Assembly: GCF_039535095.1 (NCBI RefSeq)
Contig: NZ_BAAAWN010000001.1
Coordinates: 4,278,001-4,342,000 of the forward strand
Direction: 5' to 3'
Source: Arthrobacter ramosus
GTDB taxonomy: Bacteria > Actinomycetota > Actinomycetes > Actinomycetales > Micrococcaceae
DNA: 64,000 bases
Positions 48,701 to 58,065 of the stretch are shown one piece after another. The first letter of the stretch is position 1. Each line of letters starts with the position of its first letter. Under the pieces are notes generated by a model. It saw only the letters and a program-made list of their open reading frames with translations. It searched no databases and had not been told where the DNA came from. A program made the translations under genes and the position numbers.

Positions 48701-48733
48701 ATTGTGCCTACCGACAACTTTTCTTGTCAAGAA
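48701..48733 (-). promoter_or_regulatory. promoter and operator of the ArsR/SRPBCC operon
   Basis: On the minus strand, TTGACA (48730-48725) and CACAAT (48706-48701) have an 18-bp spacer; +1 falls at the ATG. TTCTTGTCAAGAA (48721-48733), a perfect 13-bp palindrome, overlaps the -35 box. Confidence 0.65.
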
Positions 48734-48845
48734 CTTTTTTCTCGTCGGATGGTTGCTGGACGCCGTCAGAGGGAGCCGTGCCGGCCTGTACCGCAGCGGT
48801 CAGCCAAGGAGTACCCTGCCGGTATCACTGTCCGCGAGGTGCAAC

Positions 48846-50591
48846 ATGAGGTTTAGTAGTCCGTCCGCTGAGTCTGGAGCCGATCGGCCACTCAGGCGTC
48901 GCAGGGGGCGGATTCGGGACTGGGCGATACGGCGTCCTGCCCTCGCTGCTTTGTCGATCGTCGCGGTCATCGCGCTTGTTGGCGCTGCCGTCTTTTTCGG
49001 CGCCTCCTGGTCCCGGTCATTGGTGGCGGCCGGGGCGGCTGGCGACGCCGGGGCCGGGGCGGGCGCCTCGGCCGTGGGTACCGGGATCTCGAAGATCCAG
49101 CATGTCATCGTCATCATGCAAGAGAACCGCTCGTTCGACAGCTACTTCGGCACGTTCCCCGGAGCGGACGGGATTCCGATGCAGAACGGTTCCCCCGCGG
49201 TATGCGTCCCGGATCCGGCCCACGGCTCGTGCGTGAAACCGTACTACGACCCCTCTGACCGGAACTCCGGTGGCCCGCACAGCCAGGGCAATGCCACTGC
49301 GGACATCGACGGCGGGAAAATGGACGGCTTCATTGCGCAAGCCGAGAAAGCCTCTACCAACTGTGCCCCGAACGCCCCAGGCTGCGCGGGCGGTACCCAA
49401 AGCGACGTGATGGGGTATCACGACGCGCGCGACATCCCCAACTACTGGGCGTATGCCAAAGACTTCACGTTGCAGGACCACATGTTCGAACCCAACGCCT
49501 CCTGGAGCCTGCCCGAGCACCTGTACATGGTCTCGGAATGGTCGGCCAGATGCAGCCGGGCGGGCGACCCGCAATCCTGCGTGAACGCGCTCCAGAATCC
49601 GGGCAGTCCACCGGACTTTACCTCCGCGATCCAGTCCACACTCATCGGCAAATGCCGGACCGGCCTGCAAAACAAGGCCTGCCAGGACGCACTCACGGCG
49701 GCCGGGATCACCCCGGACATCGCCGCGCAATTGCACACCCTCATCACGCAAAACTGCGCCGGCTCGGATTCCTATACGAGTTGCCAAGCTGCGATCGACA
49801 AAGCAACCCTCCCCGAAGCGCTCAAACAAAAGCTGCTGGCCGCCGCCAAACTGCTTGCTCCCCCTGACTACGCCTGGACCGATCTGACATACCTGCTCCA
49901 CAAACAGAACGTGCCCTGGGCCTACTACGTCTTCAACGGCACCGAGCCCGACTGCCAAGACGACGCAGCCATGTCCTGCGCTCCCGTAGCCCAGAACGCG
50001 AAGACACCGGGCATCTGGAATCCGCTGCCCTACTTCGACACCGTGAAGCAGGACGGCCAGTTAGGCAACATCCAGTCCCTCACCAACTTCTACACTGCCG
50101 CCCAAAAGGGCACATTGCCTGCCGTGAGCTGGATCGACCCCACCGGAGCCGTCAGCGAACACCCGCCAGCGCTTGTCAGCACCGGACAGGCCTACGTCAC
50201 CGGCCTGATCAATGCCGTCATGTCGGGCCCGGACTGGAGCAGCACCGCCATCTTCCTCTCGTGGGATGACTGGGGCGGTTTTTATGACCACGTCACCCCG
50301 CCCACCGTCGACCAAAACGGCTACGGCCTCCGGGTCCCGGGCATCGTCATCAGCCCCTACGCCAAACAGGGCAACATCGACCACCAGATCCTCAGCCACG
50401 ACGCCTACGCGAAGTTCATCGAAGACGACTTCCTCCACGGCCAACGCCTCGACCCGGCCACCGACGGACGGCCGGATCCCCGGCCCGGCGTCCGTGAGGC
50501 AAACCCCCAGCTCGGCAATTTGGTGAACGACTTCGACTTCAACCAGCAGCCCATCAAACCCGTCATCTTGCCGGGCGGCACAACGTACTAG
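48846..50591 (+). CDS. phospholipase C / acid phosphatase-like phosphoesterase, membrane-anchored
   Basis: A 581-residue protein with a basic N-terminus and one membrane helix (about 31-53), then an outside phosphoesterase domain. The metal-binding start [26 protein letters not shown] is the hallmark of bacterial phospholipase C/AcpA-type enzymes. [17 protein letters not shown] holds the Asp-Asp-His ligands, and [13 protein letters not shown] another conserved part. It would hydrolyse phospholipids or phosphate monoesters outside the cell, perhaps to gain phosphate. GAGG lies 6 nt before the ATG at 48846. Monocistronic. Confidence 0.9.
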   Translation: MRFSSPSAESGADRPLRRRRGRIRDWAIRRPALAALSIVAVIALVGAAVFFGASWSRSLVAAGAAGDAGAGAGASAVGTGISKIQHVIVIMQENRSFDSYFGTFPGADGIPMQNGSPAVCVPDPAHGSCVKPYYDPSDRNSGGPHSQGNATADIDGGKMDGFIAQAEKASTNCAPNAPGCAGGTQSDVMGYHDARDIPNYWAYAKDFTLQDHMFEPNASWSLPEHLYMVSEWSARCSRAGDPQSCVNALQNPGSPPDFTSAIQSTLIGKCRTGLQNKACQDALTAAGITPDIAAQLHTLITQNCAGSDSYTSCQAAIDKATLPEALKQKLLAAAKLLAPPDYAWTDLTYLLHKQNVPWAYYVFNGTEPDCQDDAAMSCAPVAQNAKTPGIWNPLPYFDTVKQDGQLGNIQSLTNFYTAAQKGTLPAVSWIDPTGAVSEHPPALVSTGQAYVTGLINAVMSGPDWSSTAIFLSWDDWGGFYDHVTPPTVDQNGYGLRVPGIVISPYAKQGNIDHQILSHDAYAKFIEDDFLHGQRLDPATDGRPDPRPGVREANPQLGNLVNDFDFNQQPIKPVILPGGTTY

Positions 50592-50643
50592 GTGTTAGCG
50601 GCCCCCGGGGCGGCCCTTGTTGCAGCCCCGGTAGAATAGACCG

Positions 50644-51594
50644 GTGATGCAATCCCCTCTTCCAGTGCGCGACGGCGTCAACGCCACCCGTCTGCGCCTC
50701 CCGGACGAGGGGCCTTGGGACACCGCGATGGACTACATGATGCACCGCTGGGGCCACATCGACCCCCAAGGCATCGAGGATAGGTTCGACGCCGGCGAAA
50801 TCGTCGGCGAGGGCGGCGCGCCCCTTGACCGCCGCACCCCCCTCGAAGAACACACCTTCATTTGGTACTACCGCACCCTCCCGCCGGAGACCCGGATGCC
50901 CGTAGAGATCAACATCCTGCACCAGGATGAGCACCTCCTAGTGGTCGACAAACCCCATTTCCTGCCCACCACCCCGGGCGGGACCTACATCCAGGAATCG
51001 GCGCTCGTCCGGCTCCGGAACCAGCTGGACCTGCCGGACCTCATCCCGATGCACCGGCTCGACCGCATGACCGCCGGAGTGTTGCTCCTCTCCACCAACC
51101 CGGAGACCCGCGGCAAGTACCAGGTGCTCTTCGAAAAACGGCAGGTGCAAAAGGAGTACGAGTGCGTCTCCGCCGCGGCACCCGCCGCAGGCTTTCCCGC
51201 CGTCGGGTTCCCCGCCGTCGTGCGCAACCGCATGACCAAATCGCGCAGCTACCTTCTCGCGGAAGTCATCGACGGCGAACCCAACGCGGAAACCCGCATT
51301 GAGCTGCTGAGAACGTTCGACGGCGGCACTCACGACGGCGGCACCGCTCGCCGAGCGCTGTACCGGCTCGAGCCCCACACCGGCAAGACCCACCAGCTCC
51401 GCGTGCACATGGCGTCGCTCGGGCTGGGAATCGTGAACGACGCGTTCTACCCCGAACTCCTGGACAAAGCCCCGGACGACTACTCCAAGCCCCTGCAGCT
51501 GCTCGCCCGCGGGATCCGCTTCGTGGACCCCATCAGCAAGCAAGCCGTGGAATACCGGAGCCACCTCGAGTTAAGCGAAGCCCACCCCGCCTGA
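50644..51594 (+). CDS. RluA family pseudouridine synthase
   Basis: A 316-residue RNA pseudouridine synthase. The catalytic Asp is in MHRLDRMTAGVLLLS. VDKPHFLPTTPGGTY is the family motif I, and PHTGKTHQLRVHMASLGLGIVND motif III. The target uridine in rRNA or tRNA cannot be assigned from sequence. TAGAAT lies exactly 6 nt before the GTG at 50644 (ATG at 50647 directly follows), so the mRNA is probably leaderless. A short Ala/Pro repeat (AAGFPAVGFPAV) inserts in the middle. Confidence 0.93.
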   Translation: MMQSPLPVRDGVNATRLRLPDEGPWDTAMDYMMHRWGHIDPQGIEDRFDAGEIVGEGGAPLDRRTPLEEHTFIWYYRTLPPETRMPVEINILHQDEHLLVVDKPHFLPTTPGGTYIQESALVRLRNQLDLPDLIPMHRLDRMTAGVLLLSTNPETRGKYQVLFEKRQVQKEYECVSAAAPAAGFPAVGFPAVVRNRMTKSRSYLLAEVIDGEPNAETRIELLRTFDGGTHDGGTARRALYRLEPHTGKTHQLRVHMASLGLGIVNDAFYPELLDKAPDDYSKPLQLLARGIRFVDPISKQAVEYRSHLELSEAHPA

Positions 51595-51685
51595 CCCTCG
51601 CTCACCTATGGGGCCTTTTTCTAGAACCCTCGCTCACCTAAATCTACGTCAGGCCAAACACCCACATAGGTGAGCGCGAGCGTCG
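51595..51685. repeat. GCTCACC-type intergenic repeat element
   Basis: CGCTCACCTATG and CATAGGTGAGCG form an outer inverted repeat, with a second CCTCGCTCACCTA inside. It is related to the elements at 53838-54001. Confidence 0.75.
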
Positions 51686-51821
51686 GGTGACGAACGCGGG
51701 TGACCAAAGCCCGGCGGCGAAACAATGGCGTTTCCGCGTTGCCAACCGGACTGGGCGTATAGGCTCAGTTTTGCCGGCCCGACAACCGCGGGCGGTGTTC
51801 GGTCTCGCGAAAAGGAACCAC

Positions 51822-52262
51822 ATGGCCCACGCTGAAAACGAAGTCTCGATCAACCGCCCGGCAAACGACGTCTACGCCTTCCTGGCGGACGGGCTGAACA
51901 ATAAGCTGTGGCGTCCGGCCGTCAAGACTGTCGCCCTCGCAAGTGGAGAAGCAGGCAACAAAGGTGCCGTGTACTCCCAGTCGATGGCTGGCCCCGGTGG
52001 CCGCACGATCGCTGGCGACTACGAGATCACCGCAGCCCAGCCGGGCAAGCGACTCGATTTCCAGGTTATTGCCGGCCCCGCCCGCCCAACAGGGTCCTTC
52101 ACTCTGGACGAGAACAACGGCAGCACGATCGTACGCTTTGCCTTGGATCTCCAGCCCAAGGGCTTCATGAAGCTCATGAGCTCGATGATCACCAAGACCA
52201 TGGAGTCGGAAGTCGGACAGCTCGGGCAGTTGAAGTCCGTGCTAGAGGCGCAACCCGCCTGA
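51822..52262 (+). CDS. SRPBCC family protein (polyketide cyclase/dehydrase type)
   Basis: A 146-residue Bet v1-like protein (ENEVSINRPANDVYAFLADGLNNKLWRP at the start, RTIAGDYEITAAQPGKRLDFQVIAGPARPTGSF in the middle, MITKTMESEVGQLGQLKSVLE helix at the end). The fold has a ligand cavity; ligand and role are unknown. AAAGGAACC precedes the ATG at 51822. It stands alone, preceded by a repeat element and convergent with the macrodomain gene. Confidence 0.85.
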   Translation: MAHAENEVSINRPANDVYAFLADGLNNKLWRPAVKTVALASGEAGNKGAVYSQSMAGPGGRTIAGDYEITAAQPGKRLDFQVIAGPARPTGSFTLDENNGSTIVRFALDLQPKGFMKLMSSMITKTMESEVGQLGQLKSVLEAQPA

Positions 52263-52290
52263 CGCCACTCGCGGAAGCCCGAGGCTTCCC

Positions 52291-52818
52291 TCACCCTTCC
52301 GAAGCCGTGAACACGCTCCGGAATACGTCCGTCGTCGCGGCGCTGAACAGCACGAATTCGACGAGTTCCAGCCCTCTGGAGCTTTCGGCGTCGAACCGGC
52401 TGACGGCGTCGAGCGCTACTGTGGCGACCTCGCGCGCGTCCCAACCGTAGACCCCCGCGCTGATTGCGGGAAACGCGACGGAACTCGCCCCGAGGGACGC
52501 TGCCACTTTCAGGCTTTCGCGGAAACAAGACGCCAGCAGTTCCGGATCGTTCTGGCCCGCGTGCCGGTTGGGACCCACAGTGTGGATCACCCATCGGGCA
52601 GGCAATTTGAACCCGGGGGTGGCCACGGCTTGGCCCACCGGCAGTCCGTGCGGGTATCGCTCACGCACCTGCATGCACGCGGCCAGGAGCTCCCTGCCCG
52701 CGGCCCGGTGGATCGCGCCATCCACTCCACCGCCGCCCATCAAAGACGAATTGGCAGCGTTGACGATCGCATCGACGTCGCGCGTGGTGATGTCACCTTG
52801 CAGGATTTCGAGCCGCAT
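52291..52818 (-). CDS. macrodomain protein (O-acetyl-ADP-ribose deacetylase type)
   Basis: A 175-residue macrodomain. The ADP-ribose pocket shows as GDITTRDVDAIVNAANSSLMGGGGVDGAIHRAAG, with catalytic-type Asn and Asp, and later FPAISAGVYGWD. It resembles E. coli YmdB, which removes acetyl from O-acetyl-ADP-ribose and ADP-ribose from proteins. The start at 52818 begins the domain directly. It is divergent from the DedA gene by 57 bp. Confidence 0.93.
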   Translation of the reverse strand: MRLEILQGDITTRDVDAIVNAANSSLMGGGGVDGAIHRAAGRELLAACMQVRERYPHGLPVGQAVATPGFKLPARWVIHTVGPNRHAGQNDPELLASCFRESLKVAASLGASSVAFPAISAGVYGWDAREVATVALDAVSRFDAESSRGLELVEFVLFSAATTDVFRSVFTASEG

Positions 52819-52875
52819 TGCGCCAGTCTTGCACGACACCCCGGCGGATGCACCAAAGTGGGGTAATTTGTGCCC

Positions 52876-53499
52876 ATGGACATCACCACGGCCGAAGGCT
52901 GGGGAGCCGCGATCTATGTGTGGATCATCCCCATGGTGGTGGGCGATGCGATCTTCCCGCCCATCCCGTCCGAGATGCTGGTAATCACGGGTGGCGCGCT
53001 GGCCGCGGAGGGCCGGGTCAATCTGTGGCTGGTGGGTTTGATGGCCGCCGTCGCCTCTTGGCTGGGGGACATGATCGTTTTCCAATTATTCAAGCGCCGA
53101 CTGGGACATGTCCTGGACCGCCGGGCCTGGGGCCGCAAAGTCCATCAAGGCATCCACCGGGCCATCGCCAGGGCCGGGCGCTCCTCCACCTACGGCGCGA
53201 TCATCGGTGCCCGGTTCATCCCCGGTGGGCGGCTTGCTGCGTCGGCCGCTTCCGGGATTGCAGAGGTTTCCTCCCGCGGATTCAGTCTTTGCGCTGGCTT
53301 GGGCGGTCTGTTGTGGGCCACGTGGCAAGCCGGGCTGGGTTACTTTGCGGGCTCGACGACGAAGCTTCCGTTCTGGGCGAGCTCACTGATCGGCGTCGGC
53401 GTGGGGCTGCTGATCGGCGTCGTGGTGGGCGTGATCGTCACGCGTCGCCGGGGCGGCCGCTCGCCGGTGGACGAGCGAGGCGAGCCGCCGCACCTTTAG
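52876..53499 (+). CDS. DedA family membrane protein (VTT domain)
   Basis: A 207-residue DedA/VTT-domain protein with about five membrane segments. Key residues are the Glu of PPIPSEMLVITGG and the Arg of GARFIPGGR. DedA proteins are linked to undecaprenyl-phosphate or lipid flipping and proton-dependent membrane homeostasis. TAATTT lies exactly 6 nt before the ATG at 52876, suggesting leaderless translation; a GTG 6 bp upstream falls in that spacer. The C-terminus is basic and cytoplasmic. Confidence 0.9.
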   Translation: MDITTAEGWGAAIYVWIIPMVVGDAIFPPIPSEMLVITGGALAAEGRVNLWLVGLMAAVASWLGDMIVFQLFKRRLGHVLDRRAWGRKVHQGIHRAIARAGRSSTYGAIIGARFIPGGRLAASAASGIAEVSSRGFSLCAGLGGLLWATWQAGLGYFAGSTTKLPFWASSLIGVGVGLLIGVVVGVIVTRRRGGRSPVDERGEPPHL

Positions 53500-53518
53500 G
53501 CGCGTCCCGACGTCGGGC

Positions 53519-53824
53519 TCAAACCGGCGACCATTTCCCCCGCTTGCGGCGCAGAACGTAAAGGTTCCCTGTGAGCGCTACGCGTTCGACGGCGTCGCGC
53601 ATCATGGCTGCCGACGCGCGGGCCTCGCTGTTCTCGCCCGGATAGTCGCGCGGCTCCACCAGGAAGCGGAGGCTGATCTGGGCGACGCCGCCAACAATGT
53701 CCAGCTGATTGGATTCGACATGGTGACGCGTTTCCAAGGCCTCGAGCGCAGCGGCCATCACCGACTCCGGCGGATTGCCTGGCTTGAGCCCGGTGATCTT
53801 CAATTTGGTCTGGAACGACGGCAT
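53519..53824 (-). CDS. conserved hypothetical protein
   Basis: A 101-residue protein without signal or membrane segment (KLKITGLKPGNPPESVMAAALEALETRHHVESNQLDIV, then FLVEPRDYPGENSEARASAAMMRDAVERV). It has an alternating beta-alpha pattern. I do not recognise the family. The gene is convergent with the DedA gene and lies next to the GCTCAC repeat block. Confidence 0.6.
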   Translation of the reverse strand: MPSFQTKLKITGLKPGNPPESVMAAALEALETRHHVESNQLDIVGGVAQISLRFLVEPRDYPGENSEARASAAMMRDAVERVALTGNLYVLRRKRGKWSPV

Positions 53825-53837
53825 CCCTCAACCCTAA

Positions 53838-54001
53838 TGCTCACCTGATGTGAGCGAGCGTTCCGAAAAACGCCCACATAAGTGAACGAGCGTCTCAAGG
53901 ACCCAACCCTCGCTCACAAACAAGCCCTTCCGGCCGCACCCTCGCTCACATGATGTGAGCGGGCGTTTCTAAAAACACCAACATAAGTGAGCGAGCGTCG
54001 G
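53838..54001. repeat. two tandem GCTCAC-type palindromic elements
   Basis: The block holds two units of about 60 bp with the text GTGAGCGAGCGTT...AAAAACnCCnACATAAGTGA-CGAGCGTC. CGCTCACATGATGTGAGCG (53944-53962) is a perfect 19-bp palindrome in the second unit. Related to 51595-51685. Confidence 0.8.
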
Positions 54002-54018
54002 AAGGAAGGGGGGTGAGG

Positions 54019-56817
54019 TTATCCCGTGTTGCGGAGGCCGGCGGCCACGCCGTTGACGGTGATGAGCATGGCCCGCTGGAGGCGTTCGTCGATCTCGGCG
54101 CCGGAAATGGAAGCTTCGCGGACGCGGCGCAACAACTCCACCTGCAGGTAACTGATGGGGTCGAGGTATTGGTCGCGGATTTCGAGGGAACGCTTGAGCG
54201 TCGGCTGCGCTTCCAGGAGCTCGGTTTCCCCACTCAGGAGTTCCACTTCGGCAACCGTGAGATCGTACTCAGTGCGGATTGCTTTGAACAGGTGGTGCAG
54301 CTCTTCCGGAACCAGCGAAGACACGTAGTGCCCGGCGATGTCCATGTCTGTCTTGGCCAGGGTCATCTCCACGTTGGAAATCACCGACTGGAAGAAGTGC
54401 CAGCGCTTCATCATCTTCGCAAGCTCAGCGGTGTTGCCTGCCTCGCGGGCAGCCTTCAAACCTGAGCCCACGCCGAACCAGCCTGGAACGATCTGCCGCG
54501 ACTGGGTCCATCCGAACACCCACGGGATGGCACGAAGACCGCCCAGTCCGGCGCCGGAATCGGGGCGCTTGGAGGGTCGTGAGCCGATGTTCAGGGATCC
54601 GAGCTGCTCCACCGGAGTCGAGGCCAGGAAGTACGCGGGCAGGTCAGGATCGTCGATCAGGGTGCGGTATTGGGCGAACGCCGCGTCGGAAATGATCTCC
54701 ATGACCTGGCCGTAACGTTCGCGCTCGTCGTCGGAAGTGCGCGGGGCGCGGTGCAGCGCGGAACCCTGCATCACGGCGGCCAGCGAGAGCTCCAGGTTTT
54801 CGCGGGCGAGCTCCGGCAGGGAGTACTTGTCCGAGATGACTTCGCCTTGTTCCGTGAACTTAATGGCGCCTTCGAGCACGCCGTTCGGCTGGGCCATGAT
54901 GGCGTCGTAGGTCGGTCCGCCGCCACGGCCCACAGAACCGCCGCGGCCATGGAACAACCGGACGTTCACGCCGTGCTTGGCGGCGACGTCGCGCAACTTC
55001 CGCTGAGTCTTGTGGATCTCCCACTGGCTGGTCATGACGCCGGACTCCTTGTTCGAATCCGAGTATCCCAGCATGATCTCCTGGACATCCCCACGCAGCC
55101 GAACCAGCGAGCGATAGGACGGATCGGAGAGCAGTAGGTCCACGATTTCGGCCGAGGCACGCAGCTCCTCCACGGTCTCCAGGAGCGGGGCGAAGCCGAT
55201 CTTGGCATACGGAGCCGCGCCGAACAGGTCGATCAGTCCGGCTTCGCGGGCCAGCACCGCGGCGGCCAGGACGTCGTCCGCGCCGCGCGTCATGGAGATG
55301 ATGTAAGTTTCGACGACGTCGGGCCCGTACGTCTGGAGGGCGTGCCGGATGCTGCGGAAGACGTCGTAGGTGCGGTCGCCGTCGCCGTCGAGCTTGATGG
55401 GGTGGCCGGACAGCGGACGGCGCGAAGCCAGCTCCGCGCTCAGCCGCTCGAAGCGCTCGGCGCGGCTCAACTCGCCGTAGGGAGTTCCGACGCCGATCCG
55501 ATCCATCAGCTGCCCGACGGCATCGTGGTGGTAGTCGGCATGCTCGCGGATGTCGAGGGTCGCCAAGTGCAGCCCGAAGGAGGCGATCGCACGGCGGACG
55601 CGGGCCAGCGCGCCGTCGGCCACGAGCACGGCAGAGTGCTTGCGCAGCGAAGTTTCCAACAGCTCGAGCTCTGCCAGGAGTTCCGAGGTGCCAGCGTAGT
55701 CACGGCCGGGTTCGTGGTGGCTGGATGCAGACACGCGGCGGCCCGTGTTGATGAGCTTGGCTTTGATGCAGGTCAGTTTGAGGCGGTAGGGCTCCTGCGC
55801 GTTCAGCTCCAGGATGCGCTTGTCGAGGCCAGGCAGGTTCTTGAGGTCGACGGCGATCGAGTCCAGGAGGTCCTCTTCCGCGTCCACCAGGGCCGTCGAG
55901 TTGGAGAGGATGGAGATCAGTTCGTCGATCATCGAGATACCGATCCGCACGGCGTGCTGGTTCTGCAGTTGCAGGATCTCGCGCGTGACGGAAGCGGTGA
56001 CGTTCGGGTTGCCGTCGCGGTCTCCGCCGATCCAGGAACCGAAGCGGATGGGGGCGTTGTGCGCCGGCAGCACCACGCCGTGCTCGCCCAGCAGCTCGGA
56101 AAGGTCCGTGAGCATTTCCGGCATGGCATCGGTCAGGATGCTGCTCAGGTAGTAGATGGCGTTGCGGGCCTCATCTACCGGTGTAGGGCGGACTTGGCGC
56201 AGTTCGTCGGTCTGCCACATTTGGTCGATGATCTCGGCGAGCTGGCGGTCCTGTCGACGACGGGCGGCCGTGCCCTCAACAGTGGATTCTGCCAGCACGT
56301 CCGAGAGCTTTCGGATCTTGTCCAGCACCGAACGGCGGGAGGCTTCGGTGGGGTGCGCGGTGAAAATAGGACGAACGTCCAGCTCATTGACGACGTCCTG
56401 CAGGGCCTGGGTTCCGGCTTCATCGGCGATCTCGGCCACGGCTTTGGCCAACCAGCCGTCCTTTTCCTGGCGGGTGCGCAGTCCGCGGACGCGGTGCACT
56501 TGCTCGGCGGCGTTGGCGAGGTGGAAATAGAAGGCGAAGGCGCGGACCAGCTCGGTAGCTTCCTCAAGGGGCAATGATGCGAGCAACTCCCGGACCTGGG
56601 CGACGACGTCGTGCGCGCTCCACGGACCTGTGGCGTCGGCGCCGCCGCGGGCGGCTTCCTTGGATTCCTTGGTGAGCAGGCGCACCTGCTCGACGAGCTG
56701 GAGCAGCTCCGGGCCATGCTGGCGGACCAACGACTCCCCGAGAAGCGTGGAGACGCGGCGGACATCGGCCCGCAGTTCCGCGGCAAGGTCGGTGCTGAGA
56801 TGTGCAGTGTCAACCAT
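54019..56817 (-). CDS. ppc: phosphoenolpyruvate carboxylase
   Basis: A 932-residue anaplerotic enzyme that makes oxaloacetate from PEP and bicarbonate. Catalytic His155 is in [19 protein letters not shown] (Lys for bicarbonate) and [14 protein letters not shown] are intact, and the C-terminus ends in the required Asn-Thr-Gly. Length is normal. The GTG-free start is the ATG at 56817. It forms its own transcription unit between two repeat-containing gaps. Regulation by aspartate and acetyl-CoA is typical of bacterial forms. Confidence 0.97.
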   Translation of the reverse strand: MVDTAHLSTDLAAELRADVRRVSTLLGESLVRQHGPELLQLVEQVRLLTKESKEAARGGADATGPWSAHDVVAQVRELLASLPLEEATELVRAFAFYFHLANAAEQVHRVRGLRTRQEKDGWLAKAVAEIADEAGTQALQDVVNELDVRPIFTAHPTEASRRSVLDKIRKLSDVLAESTVEGTAARRRQDRQLAEIIDQMWQTDELRQVRPTPVDEARNAIYYLSSILTDAMPEMLTDLSELLGEHGVVLPAHNAPIRFGSWIGGDRDGNPNVTASVTREILQLQNQHAVRIGISMIDELISILSNSTALVDAEEDLLDSIAVDLKNLPGLDKRILELNAQEPYRLKLTCIKAKLINTGRRVSASSHHEPGRDYAGTSELLAELELLETSLRKHSAVLVADGALARVRRAIASFGLHLATLDIREHADYHHDAVGQLMDRIGVGTPYGELSRAERFERLSAELASRRPLSGHPIKLDGDGDRTYDVFRSIRHALQTYGPDVVETYIISMTRGADDVLAAAVLAREAGLIDLFGAAPYAKIGFAPLLETVEELRASAEIVDLLLSDPSYRSLVRLRGDVQEIMLGYSDSNKESGVMTSQWEIHKTQRKLRDVAAKHGVNVRLFHGRGGSVGRGGGPTYDAIMAQPNGVLEGAIKFTEQGEVISDKYSLPELARENLELSLAAVMQGSALHRAPRTSDDERERYGQVMEIISDAAFAQYRTLIDDPDLPAYFLASTPVEQLGSLNIGSRPSKRPDSGAGLGGLRAIPWVFGWTQSRQIVPGWFGVGSGLKAAREAGNTAELAKMMKRWHFFQSVISNVEMTLAKTDMDIAGHYVSSLVPEELHHLFKAIRTEYDLTVAEVELLSGETELLEAQPTLKRSLEIRDQYLDPISYLQVELLRRVREASISGAEIDERLQRAMLITVNGVAAGLRNTG

Positions 56818-56976
56818 GAAAAATACCTTCTGGCGTTGGGTGTGGCCCGTACACTGCGCTGGATACTGTGAGCCGGATTACTGATATTTCCAAGGGAATC
56901 CTACCCGCAGCTCTTGAGGGGGTGGCAATCCGTCTCAAATGTTGTCATGCTCACTCTGCACGTCCGCCCTGCCTGC

Positions 56977-57042
56977 CCCAACTGACTCGCATTAGATGTC
57001 GTTTTCAGCGCTCAAAACGGCATCTAATGCGAGTCAGTTGGG
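56977..57042. repeat. 66-bp palindromic intergenic repeat, copy 3
   Basis: CCCAACTGACTCGCATTAGATGTCG... with perfectly complementary arms TGCGAGTCAGTTGGG; the variable inner triplets TTAGA/TCTAA are compensating. It lies between the divergent ppc and DUF1684 genes. Confidence 0.92.
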
Positions 57043-57109
57043 TTCCGGGAATGGTCGGGACCGGTGCATGGTTAAGCCAACGAACACCGCCCAAGCCGCT
57101 GGAGGAACC

Positions 57110-57946
57110 ATGACCGCAACAGGCCCCGCAAGCAACGCCCAGCTGGAACGCTGGCAGCGTTTCCGCAACGGCCGCAACGCCGCCCTCGCAGCGGACCACG
57201 GCTGGCTGACCCTCACCTCCTTCCAGTGGCTCGAATCCGCACCCGCCGCCGTCGAGCTCGTCCCGGGGCTCTGGTCAACGGACGGCACGACGGCGACACT
57301 CACCGCGAGCGCGGCGGACGGACTCACGCTCGCGGAGACGGGAGCTCCCGTGGACGGCACGATTTCGGCTACCCTCCAGGACGAGGAATCGCTCATGTGG
57401 GTGCAGTTCGGCGGCGCAGACGGCACGGAGGTGGTGGTCGAACTGGCCATGCGCGCGGACAAGTACGCCATCCGCACCAGGGACAACTCCTCGCCGGTGT
57501 TGACGGAGTTCGACGCCGTTCCCACCTATGAATACAACCCGGACTGGGTGCTTGGAGGCCGGTTCGAGGAATACCCCGAACCGGTGGATGTTCCGATCGG
57601 GACAGCCAACCCCTTGGTGGACGGGGTGCACCGATCCGTAGGCGAGGTGGTTTTCCGGGCGCCGGGCCTTCCCCACGAGATCCGCCTGCACGCCGAGGCC
57701 GAGAAGCTCGGAGCCCTCACCGTCACCTTCCATGACGAAACGAACGGCAACACCACGGACGAGTGGCGCAAGCTGGCCGTCTCGCGCCCCCGGCACGATG
57801 GCTCAGTCGTGCTGGACTTCAACCGCGCCATCAACTACCCCAGCGCCTTCACCCCGTACGGCACCTGCCCCATGCCCGTGGCGGGAAATTCGATCGACGT
57901 GGCGGTCGAGGCCGGGGAGAAACTGCCGGCAGGCCGGATCGTCTAA
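57110..57946 (+). CDS. DUF1684 protein
   Basis: A 278-residue protein of the DUF1684 family (RWQRFRNGRNAALAADHGWLTLTSFQWL at the start; VLTEFDAVPTYEYNPDWVLGGRFE, then TTDEWRKLAVSRPRHDGSVVLDFNRAINYPSAFTPYGTCPMP near the end). The conserved Arg-Asp-x-Asn-Arg-Ala-Ile-Asn-Pro-type ending suggests an enzyme, but no reaction is known. GGAGGAACC precedes the ATG at 57110. It is monocistronic. Confidence 0.87.
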   Translation: MTATGPASNAQLERWQRFRNGRNAALAADHGWLTLTSFQWLESAPAAVELVPGLWSTDGTTATLTASAADGLTLAETGAPVDGTISATLQDEESLMWVQFGGADGTEVVVELAMRADKYAIRTRDNSSPVLTEFDAVPTYEYNPDWVLGGRFEEYPEPVDVPIGTANPLVDGVHRSVGEVVFRAPGLPHEIRLHAEAEKLGALTVTFHDETNGNTTDEWRKLAVSRPRHDGSVVLDFNRAINYPSAFTPYGTCPMPVAGNSIDVAVEAGEKLPAGRIV

Positions 57947-57955
57947 ACGCAGGGC

Positions 57956-57984
57956 GTTACATCTCCCATAAGGAACGGTACACT
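57956..57984 (+). promoter_or_regulatory. promoter of the Gfo/Idh/MocA gene
   Basis: GTTACA and TACACT with a 17-bp spacer. The LacI-type operator begins 5 bp after the -10 box. Confidence 0.5.
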
Positions 57985-57988
57985 CTTC

Positions 57989-58006
57989 TTGGAAAGCGCT
58001 TACCAA
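57989..58006. promoter_or_regulatory. LacI-family operator
   Basis: TTGGAAAGCGCTTACCAA is a palindrome with 16 of 18 matching positions around a central GCGC, the classical LacI/catabolite operator type. It covers the predicted transcription start of the gene at 58066. Confidence 0.75.
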
Positions 58007-58065
58007 GCGCTCCTGGAACGACACCGACGTCAGCACCCCGCCCCCGGGGATAGATGAGGAGAGCC

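Noticed and set aside
53838-54001. CRISPR-like array
   Set aside because: Units are themselves palindromic and only two in tandem; there are no regular unique spacers and no cas genes.
55342-56577. A 411-codon frame antisense to ppc
   Set aside because: Shadow of a strongly biased GC-rich gene; PEP carboxylase motifs on the minus strand are complete.
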